This document shows positions 23,667 to 31,363 of a DNA stretch of 64,000 nt, piece by piece. How positions within the stretch are numbered: position 1 is the first letter of the stretch; every line of letters starts with the position of its first letter. A program made the position numbers and the translations under genes. The notes below the pieces were generated by a model that saw nothing but the letters and a program-made list of their open reading frames with translations, did no database searches and was not told the origin of the DNA. The DNA comes from Rhizorhabdus sp049889055. GTDB taxonomy: Bacteria; Pseudomonadota; Alphaproteobacteria; Sphingomonadales; Sphingomonadaceae. The stretch is from positions 62,001-126,000 of the forward strand of contig NZ_JBLTWO010000010.1 in NCBI RefSeq assembly GCF_049889055.1, written 5' to 3'.

Positions 23667-25082
23667 ATGGCTAATTTCACTTTCGAAACAATGACGTCGA
23701 CCGACGCCGCCAATTTCACGACCGGCGACGTCCTCACCTTCTCGAGCAGCACGCTCACCCCGGCTGATGTCGTCGTCGCGAACAGCGGCAACGCTTTCGA
23801 CATCACCACGCTGACCGCCGGCGGCAAGTCGCTCTCCTTCCCGGGCTCGGCTCTTTCGGGCGCGAACATTCAGTTTGTCAGCTCGTTCATCGCCGGCAGC
23901 GGCGCGACCCTTGCGGTCGGCACCAACGGCAGCGACGAAGCCGGTGTCGATACCGACAGCGACGGTTCTTACGTCTATGGCTTTGGTGGTGACGATGACC
24001 TCGTTTCTGACGGATCGGGCGCGAGCACCATTTCTGGCGGCGACGGCAACGACGACATCTTCCTCGGTGGCGGCGGCTCGGTCGACGGCGGCGCCGGCAA
24101 CGACGTTATCACCCTGGGCGGCTCGAGCACTGACGAGGACTCGGTCGTCGTTACGGGCGGCGCTGGTAATGACAGCATCACTCTGGCTGGTAATGCCGCA
24201 GCAACCGTCACGGGCGGTGCTGGTGTCGACTCGGTGACCGTCACGGGCGACGGCCTGCTGAACATCTCGCTGGGCGACGGTAACGACACCCTCACCTCGA
24301 CCGGCGCCGATGGTGCTATGATCGTCGAAGGCGGTGCGGGCTCCGACACGCTCAATGGCGGAACCAGCAATGACCGTCTTTATGGTCAGAGTGCTGCTGG
24401 CGGCGACGATCTTAATGATCTGATTAACGGCAACGGCGGCTCCGATTATATTCAGGGCAACGCCGGCGCTGACACGCTCAACGGCGGCGACGGCTCGGAT
24501 CGCATCTTTGGTGGCGCCGATAACGACGCGATCACCGGTGGCATCGGCAACGACACCGTCAACGGCAACAAGGGCGCCGACAACATCAGCGGCGACGATG
24601 GCAATGACTCGCTGCGTGGCGGTGCCGACAACGACACCATCTTGGGCGGTATCGGCAACGACGTGATCCTCGGCGATGCCGGCGATGACTCGATCACCGG
24701 TGGCGCAGGCGCCGATATCCTGACCGGTGGCGCTGGTAACGACGTGTTCGTGTTCCGCACGACCGACGCTAACCGTCTGATCGACGGCGATGACACCTTC
24801 ACCGATCGCATCACCGACTTCGCAACCGGCGACAAGATCGACCTGGGCTACGAAGTGACCGAAGTCAGCGCTGCTCCGGGCCTGATCTTCACCACCGTGA
24901 CGGCGGCGTTCAACTATGCTGCGGATGCCGATATCACCAACGGTGAGGTTCTCGCTCTGACCGTCGGCACCGACACCTATCTGTTCTACGATGCAGCTGG
25001 GACCGGCGGTGCCGCTTCGTCGGTCATCGCCCTCACCGGCGTGACGACGCTCACCGATGCGAGCTTCGTCGAACCCGCCTGA
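23667..25082 (+). CDS. RTX calcium-binding secreted protein, copy 1
   Basis: A 471-residue protein made of an N-terminal domain shared with the two following proteins (MANFTFETMTSTDAANF), about 20 glycine/aspartate-rich RTX nonapeptides (GGxGxDxux, roughly residues 115-365; for example GGAGNDVITLGG) that would fold as calcium-bound beta-rolls, and a conserved C-terminal region (DRITDFATGDKIDLG onward) expected to hold the type I secretion signal. No peptidase, lipase or toxin domain is seen, so a structural surface or matrix role is likely. The ATG at 23667 is chosen because AACTGGAGG precedes it by six nt and both paralogues start at the same place. It lies downstream of the TolC-ABC-HlyD genes. 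Confidence 0.9.
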   Translation: MANFTFETMTSTDAANFTTGDVLTFSSSTLTPADVVVANSGNAFDITTLTAGGKSLSFPGSALSGANIQFVSSFIAGSGATLAVGTNGSDEAGVDTDSDGSYVYGFGGDDDLVSDGSGASTISGGDGNDDIFLGGGGSVDGGAGNDVITLGGSSTDEDSVVVTGGAGNDSITLAGNAAATVTGGAGVDSVTVTGDGLLNISLGDGNDTLTSTGADGAMIVEGGAGSDTLNGGTSNDRLYGQSAAGGDDLNDLINGNGGSDYIQGNAGADTLNGGDGSDRIFGGADNDAITGGIGNDTVNGNKGADNISGDDGNDSLRGGADNDTILGGIGNDVILGDAGDDSITGGAGADILTGGAGNDVFVFRTTDANRLIDGDDTFTDRITDFATGDKIDLGYEVTEVSAAPGLIFTTVTAAFNYAADADITNGEVLALTVGTDTYLFYDAAGTGGAASSVIALTGVTTLTDASFVEPA

Positions 25083-25106
25083 TCCGTCAGGATGGATCGA
25101 AGGATC

Positions 25107-25137
25107 GGGGCGGCCGAAAGGCCGCCCCTTTTCTTTT
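25107..25137 (+). terminator. rho-independent terminator after RTX copy 1
   Basis: Perfect 9-bp stem GGGGCGGCC (25107-25115) and GGCCGCCCC (25120-25128) around a GAAA tetraloop, followed by TTTTCTTTT. Near-identical hairpins follow the other two RTX genes. Confidence 0.93.
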
Positions 25138-25497
25138 GTGTCGCTGATATCGCAGCTTCCCGACGGACATTCCAAGCCTCCCGACCTCGATCTGCCATTT
25201 CCGGATGACGGTCCGAGACGATCGACATCGATCAGCTCAGACCAGCGCCGCCGCCAAGGGCCTCGTCTGCTGGCCACCTTAGCTCGGGCTCTCCGTCTCG
25301 ACCTGTCGCGCCACCGACCGATTCGGCACGCCCCCGCTTCCCGACGCCACCCGGTTCGAAGCTGAAAAGCGCACTCCCGACACTTCCGGAACCCACCGCA
25401 GAGAACGGGGCACAACAGCCTCCACTTCGCCGGGAAGAGAGCAGGAGATGGCCTGTCCCGTCGATCTTGCCAGCCGGCAGTTACGGACCCAAAACCA
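25138..25497. other. intergenic region without recognised gene
   Basis: Between the first RTX terminator and the palindromic element. Short open frames exist on both strands but none has a ribosome-binding site or recognisable protein features. It may be a remnant of the duplication that produced the RTX copies. Confidence 0.4.
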
Positions 25498-25604
25498 CTA
25501 GAGCGAAATCCGTTCCGATTGCATCGGACAGATCGCTCTAGATTATTGTTTTACCGCGTTTTCCGAGTCACCAGATGATTCCATCTGGTTCGAAAACGCT
25601 CTAG
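25498..25604. repeat. palindromic REP-like intergenic element
   Basis: Two nested hairpin units. Unit 1 is bounded by CTAGAGCG (25498) and CGCTCTAG (25534-25541) with an inner TCCGAT-TGC-ATCGGA hairpin. Unit 2 has GCGTTTTC (25556) pairing with GAAAACGC (ends 25599), with an inner CCAGATG-ATTC-CATCTGG hairpin, and then CTCTAG. The layout resembles the small palindromic repeats with AGAGCG ends that are scattered between genes in many alphaproteobacteria. No such copy was noticed elsewhere in the window. Confidence 0.65.
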
Positions 25605-25692
25605 GCGCTTTCGGTTCTCATGATATAAGCGGCCGACAGGGCGCTGCTGCCTTCTCAACGCCGCTCGCGGCCGGGGCCAACTGGAGTTAATG

Positions 25693-27198
25693 ATGGCGAA
25701 TTATACGTTCGAAACGATGACCTCGGCCGATGCCGCGATTTTCACGTCGGCTGACACGCTCAGATTCTCGAGCAGCACGCTGACCCCGGCCGATGTCGTC
25801 GTCGCGAACAGCGGCAACGCTTTCGACATCACCACGCTGACCGCAGGCGGCAAGTCGCTCTCCTTCCCGGGTGCGGCCCTGTCGGACGCGAATATCCAGT
25901 TCGCCAGCTCGTTCATCGCCGGCAGCGGCGCGACCCTGGTGGTTGGCACCAATGGCGCCGATGAGGGGCCTGGCCAGCTTGAACTGGGCACGAGCAACGA
26001 CGGCTCGTACATTTATGGCTTCGCGGGAAATGACACGATTTTGTCGACGGGGAGCGGCGCATCGACCATTTCGGGCGGTGACGGCAGCGACAACATCACG
26101 CTCAACGGCAGCGGCTCGATCGACGGAGGAGCCGGCAACGACGTCATCACTCTGGGCGGCGCGACCACCGAGGACGATTCGGTCGTCGTCACGGGCGGCG
26201 CCGGTAACGATACCGTTACTCTGAACGGCGAAGCGGCTGTCACGATCACCGCTGGCGCGGGCGACGATAATGTCCAGCTCAGCAACGATGGCGGCCTGCT
26301 GAACGTCAGCCTGGGCGACGGCAACGACCTGTTCGAATCGAACGGCAGCGCTGCGACGTCGATCGTCGAAGGCGGCGCTGGCGCCGACTCCATCGAGGGC
26401 GGCGACAGCAACGACCGCCTCTATGGCCAGAGCGCTGCTGGCGGCGCGGATGGCAACGACATCATCTCGGGCGGCAATGGTTCGGATTATCTGCAGGGCA
26501 ATGCCGGCGCCGATACGCTCGATGGCGGCCGTGGCTCGGACCGCATCTTCGGTGGTGCCGACAACGACTTCATTCGTGGCAATGACGGCAACGACACCGT
26601 CAACGGCAACAAGGGTGCCGACAAGATCGACGGCGGCGACGGCAATGATTCGCTGCGCGGCGGCGCAGATGACGACATCATTTACGGTGGCTTTGACGGC
26701 AATAACGCCAATATCATCGGCAGCGGCAACGACGTCATCCTCGGCGATGCCGGCAACGACACGCTCATCGGCGGTGCAGGCAATGACACGATCGACATCC
26801 TGACCGGTGGGGCCGGCAACGACGTCTTCGTGTTCGGCAGCACCGACGCAGCCATCGCCACCATCGGCAGCGACACGCTCACCGATCGCATCACCGACTT
26901 CTCGGCCGGCGACCTGATCGACATTGGCCATGAAGTCACGGATGTCACTTCGGCTCCGGGATTGATCTTCACCACTATCGAAGCCGCGTTCAACTATGCG
27001 AACGATGCTGAGGTCGAAGAAGGCGAGGTTCTGGCCCTCACCGTCGGTACCGACACCTATCTGTTCTACAATTCGGGGAACGATCAGGGCTCGGTAGACT
27101 CGGCGATTGCCCTCAACGGTGTGACTACGATCACCACGGCGAGCTTCGTTGACGCGGACTTCTTCGATGTACCGCGCGCCTTCGGCTTCGGCATCTGA
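25693..27198 (+). CDS. RTX calcium-binding secreted protein, copy 2
   Basis: A 501-residue paralogue of the preceding RTX protein with the same three-part build: N-terminal domain MANYTFETMTSADAAIF, about 20 RTX nonapeptides and a secretion-signal-bearing C-terminus (DRITDFSAGDLIDIG onward). Bases about 25770-25870 are almost identical to the matching part of copy 1, indicating recent duplication or gene conversion. It carries extra residues in the repeat region (GGFDGNNANIIGSGNDVI) and a longer C-terminal tail. ATG codons occur at 25690 and 25693; the second matches the paralogues. It follows the leader CCAACTGGAG shared by all three copies. Confidence 0.9.
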   Translation: MANYTFETMTSADAAIFTSADTLRFSSSTLTPADVVVANSGNAFDITTLTAGGKSLSFPGAALSDANIQFASSFIAGSGATLVVGTNGADEGPGQLELGTSNDGSYIYGFAGNDTILSTGSGASTISGGDGSDNITLNGSGSIDGGAGNDVITLGGATTEDDSVVVTGGAGNDTVTLNGEAAVTITAGAGDDNVQLSNDGGLLNVSLGDGNDLFESNGSAATSIVEGGAGADSIEGGDSNDRLYGQSAAGGADGNDIISGGNGSDYLQGNAGADTLDGGRGSDRIFGGADNDFIRGNDGNDTVNGNKGADKIDGGDGNDSLRGGADDDIIYGGFDGNNANIIGSGNDVILGDAGNDTLIGGAGNDTIDILTGGAGNDVFVFGSTDAAIATIGSDTLTDRITDFSAGDLIDIGHEVTDVTSAPGLIFTTIEAAFNYANDAEVEEGEVLALTVGTDTYLFYNSGNDQGSVDSAIALNGVTTITTASFVDADFFDVPRAFGFGI

Positions 27199-27222
27199 TC
27201 CGTTGGAACAGAGAAAGGGATC

Positions 27223-27252
27223 GGGGCGGCCGAAAGGTCGCCCCTTTTCTTT
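27223..27252 (+). terminator. rho-independent terminator after RTX copy 2
   Basis: GGGGCGGCC (27223-27231), GAAA loop, GGTCGCCCC (27236-27244), then TTTTCTTTT. One base differs from the copy 1 terminator, leaving a C-T break or shifted pair within the stem. Confidence 0.9.
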
Positions 27253-27443
27253 TGCAAGCCGACTTCGCCTCATTCCGATCAGGCGCCCGCCCACCGGGCG
27301 GCATCCATCGACCCGCCAGCACGTTCCGGCGAAAATCTCGCTTCATTCCAGACCCTTGTTGGCCGCTTCGGCGTTTCAGGCAGCGGATCGCCATCCCGGT
27401 GATGCGCGCCCGATGATCCCGCCACGTCCAACTGGAGTTTCCC

Positions 27444-28865
27444 ATGGCCAATTATGTGTTCGAGACGATGACCTCGGCCGAAGCCGCCAATCTGATGGCC
27501 GGCGACACGCTGACCTTCTCCGCGACCGCGATCACCCCGGCCGACGTCACCGTCACCAACAGCGGCAACGCGTTCGACATCACCACGGTGACCGCCGACG
27601 GCAAGACCCTCTCCTTCCCCGGCCCCGCGCTTTCGGGCAGCAGCATCCAGTTCGTCAGCTCGTTCATCGCCGGTAGCGGTGCGACGCTGGAAATCGGTTC
27701 CAACGCGTCCGACAACCCGACCCTCAACACCAGCGACGACGGCTCCTATCTTTACGGCTTTGCCGGTAACGACACGATCGAATCGATCGGCACCGGCGCG
27801 GCGACCCTGTCGGGCGGCGACGGGAATGACGACATTACCGCCTTCGGTGGCGGCTCGATCGATGGCGGTGCAGGCGATGACAGCATCACCTCCACGGCAA
27901 CAGAAGACCTGGTCATTGCCGGCGGGGTCGGGAATGACGAAATTCTGCTGAACGGCGGCGGCGCGGTCACCGTCAGCGGCGGGACCGGCGACGACAGCGT
28001 GACCGTCGATGCAGACGGCACCGGCCTGTTCAACATCTCCCTCGACGACGGCAACGACGTCTTCAATGCCAATGGCTCCGACACGACTGTCATCGTCAAC
28101 GGCGGCAGCGGCGCGGACACGCTGTCCGGCGGCGACGGCAATGACCGTCTGTACGGACAGAGCGCTGCGGGCGGCATCGACGGCAATGACAGCCTCAGCG
28201 GTGGCGACGGCTCCGACTATCTGCAGGGCAATGCCGGCGCGGATTCGCTGGTCGGCGGCGACGGCAGCGACCGGATCTTCGGCGGCGCCGACAATGACGC
28301 CATTTCCGGAGGCGACGGCAACGACACCGTCAACGGCAATAAGGGCGAGGACGAGATCTCCGGCGGCGCCGGCAATGATTCGCTGCGCGGCGGCGCCGAT
28401 GGCGACATCCTCAACGGGGATGCCGGCAACGACATCATCCAGGGCGATGCGGGCAACGACACCATCATCGGTGGCGACGGCGTCGACATCCTCAGCGGCG
28501 GCGATGGCAATGACCTGTTCGCCTTCATCGGCACGCAGGCGCAGAGCCTGGAGGTCGGCGACGTGACCTTCACCGACCGGATCACCGACTTCGGCACCGG
28601 CGACAGGATCGACCTCGCCTTCGCGGTCGTCGACGTCGCATCAGCGCCAGGCATCCAGTTCACCACGATCGCGGCCGCCTTCGACTATGCCGCGACCGCC
28701 ACGGTCGACGATAATGAGGTCCTGGCGCTCACCGTCGGAACAGACACCTATTTGTTCTACCGGGCAGGTGGCCAGGACGGCGCGGTCGATTCGGTGATCA
28801 CCCTCAACGGCGTCACGACACTGACGGCGGACAGCTTCGTCGACACGGGCATCTTCGAAGGCTGA
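27444..28865 (+). CDS. RTX calcium-binding secreted protein, copy 3
   Basis: A 473-residue third member of the tandem family (MANYVFETMTSAEAANL at the start). It shows the same N-terminal domain, RTX nonapeptide array (for example GGDGSDRIFGGADND) and C-terminal region (DRITDFGTGDRIDLA) as the other two. It is the most divergent at DNA level and has more GC-rich codons. The leader GTCCAACTGGAGTTTCCC repeats the shared CAACTGGAG ribosome-binding region. Export is expected through the upstream TolC-ABC-HlyD system. Function is inferred to be structural; no enzymatic domain is visible. Confidence 0.9.
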   Translation: MANYVFETMTSAEAANLMAGDTLTFSATAITPADVTVTNSGNAFDITTVTADGKTLSFPGPALSGSSIQFVSSFIAGSGATLEIGSNASDNPTLNTSDDGSYLYGFAGNDTIESIGTGAATLSGGDGNDDITAFGGGSIDGGAGDDSITSTATEDLVIAGGVGNDEILLNGGGAVTVSGGTGDDSVTVDADGTGLFNISLDDGNDVFNANGSDTTVIVNGGSGADTLSGGDGNDRLYGQSAAGGIDGNDSLSGGDGSDYLQGNAGADSLVGGDGSDRIFGGADNDAISGGDGNDTVNGNKGEDEISGGAGNDSLRGGADGDILNGDAGNDIIQGDAGNDTIIGGDGVDILSGGDGNDLFAFIGTQAQSLEVGDVTFTDRITDFGTGDRIDLAFAVVDVASAPGIQFTTIAAAFDYAATATVDDNEVLALTVGTDTYLFYRAGGQDGAVDSVITLNGVTTLTADSFVDTGIFEG

Positions 28866-28891
28866 GCCTCCACAGCCTATCGGATTCGGGA

Positions 28892-28917
28892 GGGCGGTCG
28901 AAAGGCCGCCCTTTTCT
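28892..28917 (+). terminator. rho-independent terminator after RTX copy 3
   Basis: GGGCGGTC (28892-28899), GAAA loop, GGCCGCCC (28904-28911), then TTTTCTT. It lies between convergent genes and could also limit read-through into the minus-strand glycosyltransferase. Confidence 0.88.
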
Positions 28918-28941
28918 TGCTCTCGTACCGGCCGCTCGCGC

Positions 28942-30204
28942 TCAGCGAGCCACGCTCGCAACCTCGGCGAGGTCGGCGGAAACCCGCCCCTCGGCGATAT
29001 CGTCGATCAGGCGCAGCCAGCCGGGAACGCCGACGCTCTCCCGATCGAAACGCGCCAGCGCCGTGGCACGGGCGGCCTTGCGCATATCGGCAAAGGCCTC
29101 GGGCTCGCGCACCGCCCGGACCATGGCGGCGCTGAGCGCGCCCACGTCGAAGAAATCGTTGAGGACGCCCTCGACACCATTATCGATCGCATCGCGCACC
29201 GGTGCGGTATCCGACCCCAGCACCAGGCATTCGCACGCCATCGCCTCGACCAGCGACCAGGAGAGGGCGAAGGGATAGGTATAATAGACATGCGCCGCAC
29301 CGACCGAGAGGATGTCGATCATCGCCTTGTGATCGACCCGGCCGACGAAGTGCAGATGCCCCTCGGGAATGCCGCTCCCCACTTCCTCCAGCATAGCATG
29401 GCGCCAGTGCTTGCCGTCGGCGCGCGCGCCGCCATAGCCGTTCCCGTCGGCGCCGATCGCGAGGACATGGGCCTCGGGCACCTGCCGGAAGAAATCGGGC
29501 AGCGCGCGCATGAAGATGTGAAAGCCGCGCAGCCGCTCGAAATTGCGGTTGATGAAGGTGATCACCGGCGCGCCCGGGCGAAGCTCCTGCCGATCGCGCA
29601 GGCGAACGACTGCCCTGGGATTGTGGCGAGCAGCCGACAGGTCGACGCCCTCGTGCAGCACGCGGTGGATCGGCCGGAAGATCTCGGGATAGGTCGATGC
29701 CTGGAACTGGGTCGGGGAGACGATCAGGTCGGCGGTCGTCATCGCCAGCACCTGGGTTGCGTTCTTGGCGTGGGTCCGCAGCATCTGCGGCAGGTCGGGC
29801 GCCTCGAACTCGCTGTCGAAATTGATGTCGGCGCCGTGGGTCCGGTAGAACAGCTCGCCGAACAGGACGATCCTGGCGTCGGGAAATATCTCGCGCAGAT
29901 AGATCGTCTCGCCCCAGCCGGGATGGCCGATGATGACATCGGGGCGAAAGCCGCTCGCCGCCAGCTGCGACGCCGCCTGCGCCGCCGCCGTGCCGCGGAT
30001 CAGATCCGCCTCGGCGCGCACGGCGATCGGCAATATGCCCTGGGTCGTCCCGCGCTTGTTCGTCCAGCGGACCAGCCGCACGCCGGGCCGTTCGGTGGCG
30101 CTGGTGCTCCCAAGCGCCACCACCTCGTCGCCCCGCGCCACCAGCGCATCGGCAATGGCCGGAAACTGGCCGGGAAAATTCTGGTGGACGATCAATATGC
30201 GCAT
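28942..30204 (-). CDS. family 4 glycosyltransferase
   Basis: A 420-residue GT-B glycosyltransferase. The N-terminus MRILIVHQNFPGQFPAIADA is characteristic of the Glyco_trans_4_3 group. The C-domain begins at about 215 (APVITFINRNFERLRGFHIF) and carries the donor-site region SWSLVEAMACECLVLGSD near 312. It lies 76 bp downstream of the M23 peptidase gene on the same strand. Sugar and acceptor unknown; a role in the surface glycan is inferred from position. Confidence 0.87.
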   Translation of the reverse strand: MRILIVHQNFPGQFPAIADALVARGDEVVALGSTSATERPGVRLVRWTNKRGTTQGILPIAVRAEADLIRGTAAAQAASQLAASGFRPDVIIGHPGWGETIYLREIFPDARIVLFGELFYRTHGADINFDSEFEAPDLPQMLRTHAKNATQVLAMTTADLIVSPTQFQASTYPEIFRPIHRVLHEGVDLSAARHNPRAVVRLRDRQELRPGAPVITFINRNFERLRGFHIFMRALPDFFRQVPEAHVLAIGADGNGYGGARADGKHWRHAMLEEVGSGIPEGHLHFVGRVDHKAMIDILSVGAAHVYYTYPFALSWSLVEAMACECLVLGSDTAPVRDAIDNGVEGVLNDFFDVGALSAAMVRAVREPEAFADMRKAARATALARFDRESVGVPGWLRLIDDIAEGRVSADLAEVASVAR

Positions 30205-30280
30205 CGGCTTGGGCTATCCCGATATTCAGGCGTCGGCGGCACATGCCGCCCAATGAGGCGACCGGATAGCCGAAAGGCGG

Positions 30281-31267
30281 TCACAGCGTCACGGAGAAAC
30301 GCTCCGAGACGAGCGCTTTACCGTTGCGCACGACCTCATAGCGTGCCTCGTACCGCCCGGACTGCCAGCCGGTCGCAGGGCGTTTACGGCCGGTGAAGAT
30401 CAACCATTCCGCCTTGTCACCTTCCAACGGCTTGGCGCGGTTGTCGGCCAGCACGCTGCCGTCGGGGCCGGTCACGATCAGCCGCTGCACATCGCCCGCC
30501 TTGAGACCCATCGCCTGGACGAAGGCGACCAGCGCGGGTGCGCTCTTGTCGGGGGCGGGCCGCTGCGCCTCGCCATGCTCGCGCGCAGAGGCGATCGTCA
30601 CCGGGCCGGTCGCGAAGCCGGTCAGCAGCACCTCGCCCGGCCGATAGGCGCCGGTCAGCCCGCTACCGGCTGACCAGAGCGAGCGTCCACCGCCGCATTG
30701 CCCGGCCGTCGCGCCATAAGCGAAGGGATCGACCACCTTGCCGTCCTTGCGCACCGTCATGTGGAGGTGCGGATATTCGGTGTTGCCCGACAGGCCGACC
30801 AGACCGATCCGCTCCCCTGCCTTTACCTGCTGGCCGGGCCGAACGGCGATACTGCCCTTGGCCATGTGGCAATATTGGGTTTCGAGCCCGCCGGCATGTT
30901 CGATGACGAGACCGTTGCCGCACATCGCCTGCGCCACCGCCTCGCTCTGCCCGGCCTCCTTCACCGAGACGTCGGGAACCCCGTCGCGCACGCGCAACAC
31001 CTTGCCATCGGCTGCTGCCAGCACCGCGACGCCGCGCCGCTGCTGATCCATGCTGTGCAGCCGGAAATCGGTGCCATTATGCCCATCATAGGTGCGGCTG
31101 CCGCAGCGAAAGTCGCTGGCGGCGGGGCTTGGGTCGAGATCGGTATAGTTCTGGATCGCGCAATCCTTGCCCAGCGTGCAGGCGATTGGCTTGCCGAGCT
31201 GCGGCATGTCGGCCCCGGCACCGAGCAGAACCGGTGCGGCGAGCGTCATCAGGGGCCAGGGCTTCAT
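30281..31267 (-). CDS. M23 family metallopeptidase (LytM domain)
   Basis: A 328-residue predicted periplasmic zinc endopeptidase of the LytM/lysostaphin type, acting on peptidoglycan cross-links or on a protein partner. The zinc motif is complete: H63-x3-D67 (HNGTDF), H134 (YCHM) and H167-x-H169 (HLHM). The N-terminus (MKPWPLMTLAAPVLLGAGA) looks like a short signal peptide. A C-terminal beta domain of about 130 residues follows the catalytic domain. It is flanked by glycosyltransferases on the same strand; it may open the wall for surface assembly, but this is inference. Confidence 0.87.
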   Translation of the reverse strand: MKPWPLMTLAAPVLLGAGADMPQLGKPIACTLGKDCAIQNYTDLDPSPAASDFRCGSRTYDGHNGTDFRLHSMDQQRRGVAVLAAADGKVLRVRDGVPDVSVKEAGQSEAVAQAMCGNGLVIEHAGGLETQYCHMAKGSIAVRPGQQVKAGERIGLVGLSGNTEYPHLHMTVRKDGKVVDPFAYGATAGQCGGGRSLWSAGSGLTGAYRPGEVLLTGFATGPVTIASAREHGEAQRPAPDKSAPALVAFVQAMGLKAGDVQRLIVTGPDGSVLADNRAKPLEGDKAEWLIFTGRKRPATGWQSGRYEARYEVVRNGKALVSERFSVTL

Positions 31268-31363
31268 CGATCGTCCTTCCTGAGAAGCTGTGCGACAGTA
31301 AGCGTTCTGCCTTGTCGCGCCTTACCCCGCATGAACGAAAAGGCCGTTCGCGCTATCCCCTGG

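Noticed and set aside
23664..25415. Long minus-strand frame opposite RTX copy 1 (and the like opposite copy 2)
   Set aside because: Val/Ala/Asp-rich mirror of the glycine-aspartate repeats, no recognisable protein and no ribosome-binding site.
24000..28500. Glycine/aspartate repeats considered as direct DNA repeats or recombination hot spots
   Set aside because: The periodicity is explained by the RTX nonapeptide code; no long perfect DNA repeat was seen apart from the similar 5' ends of the copies.
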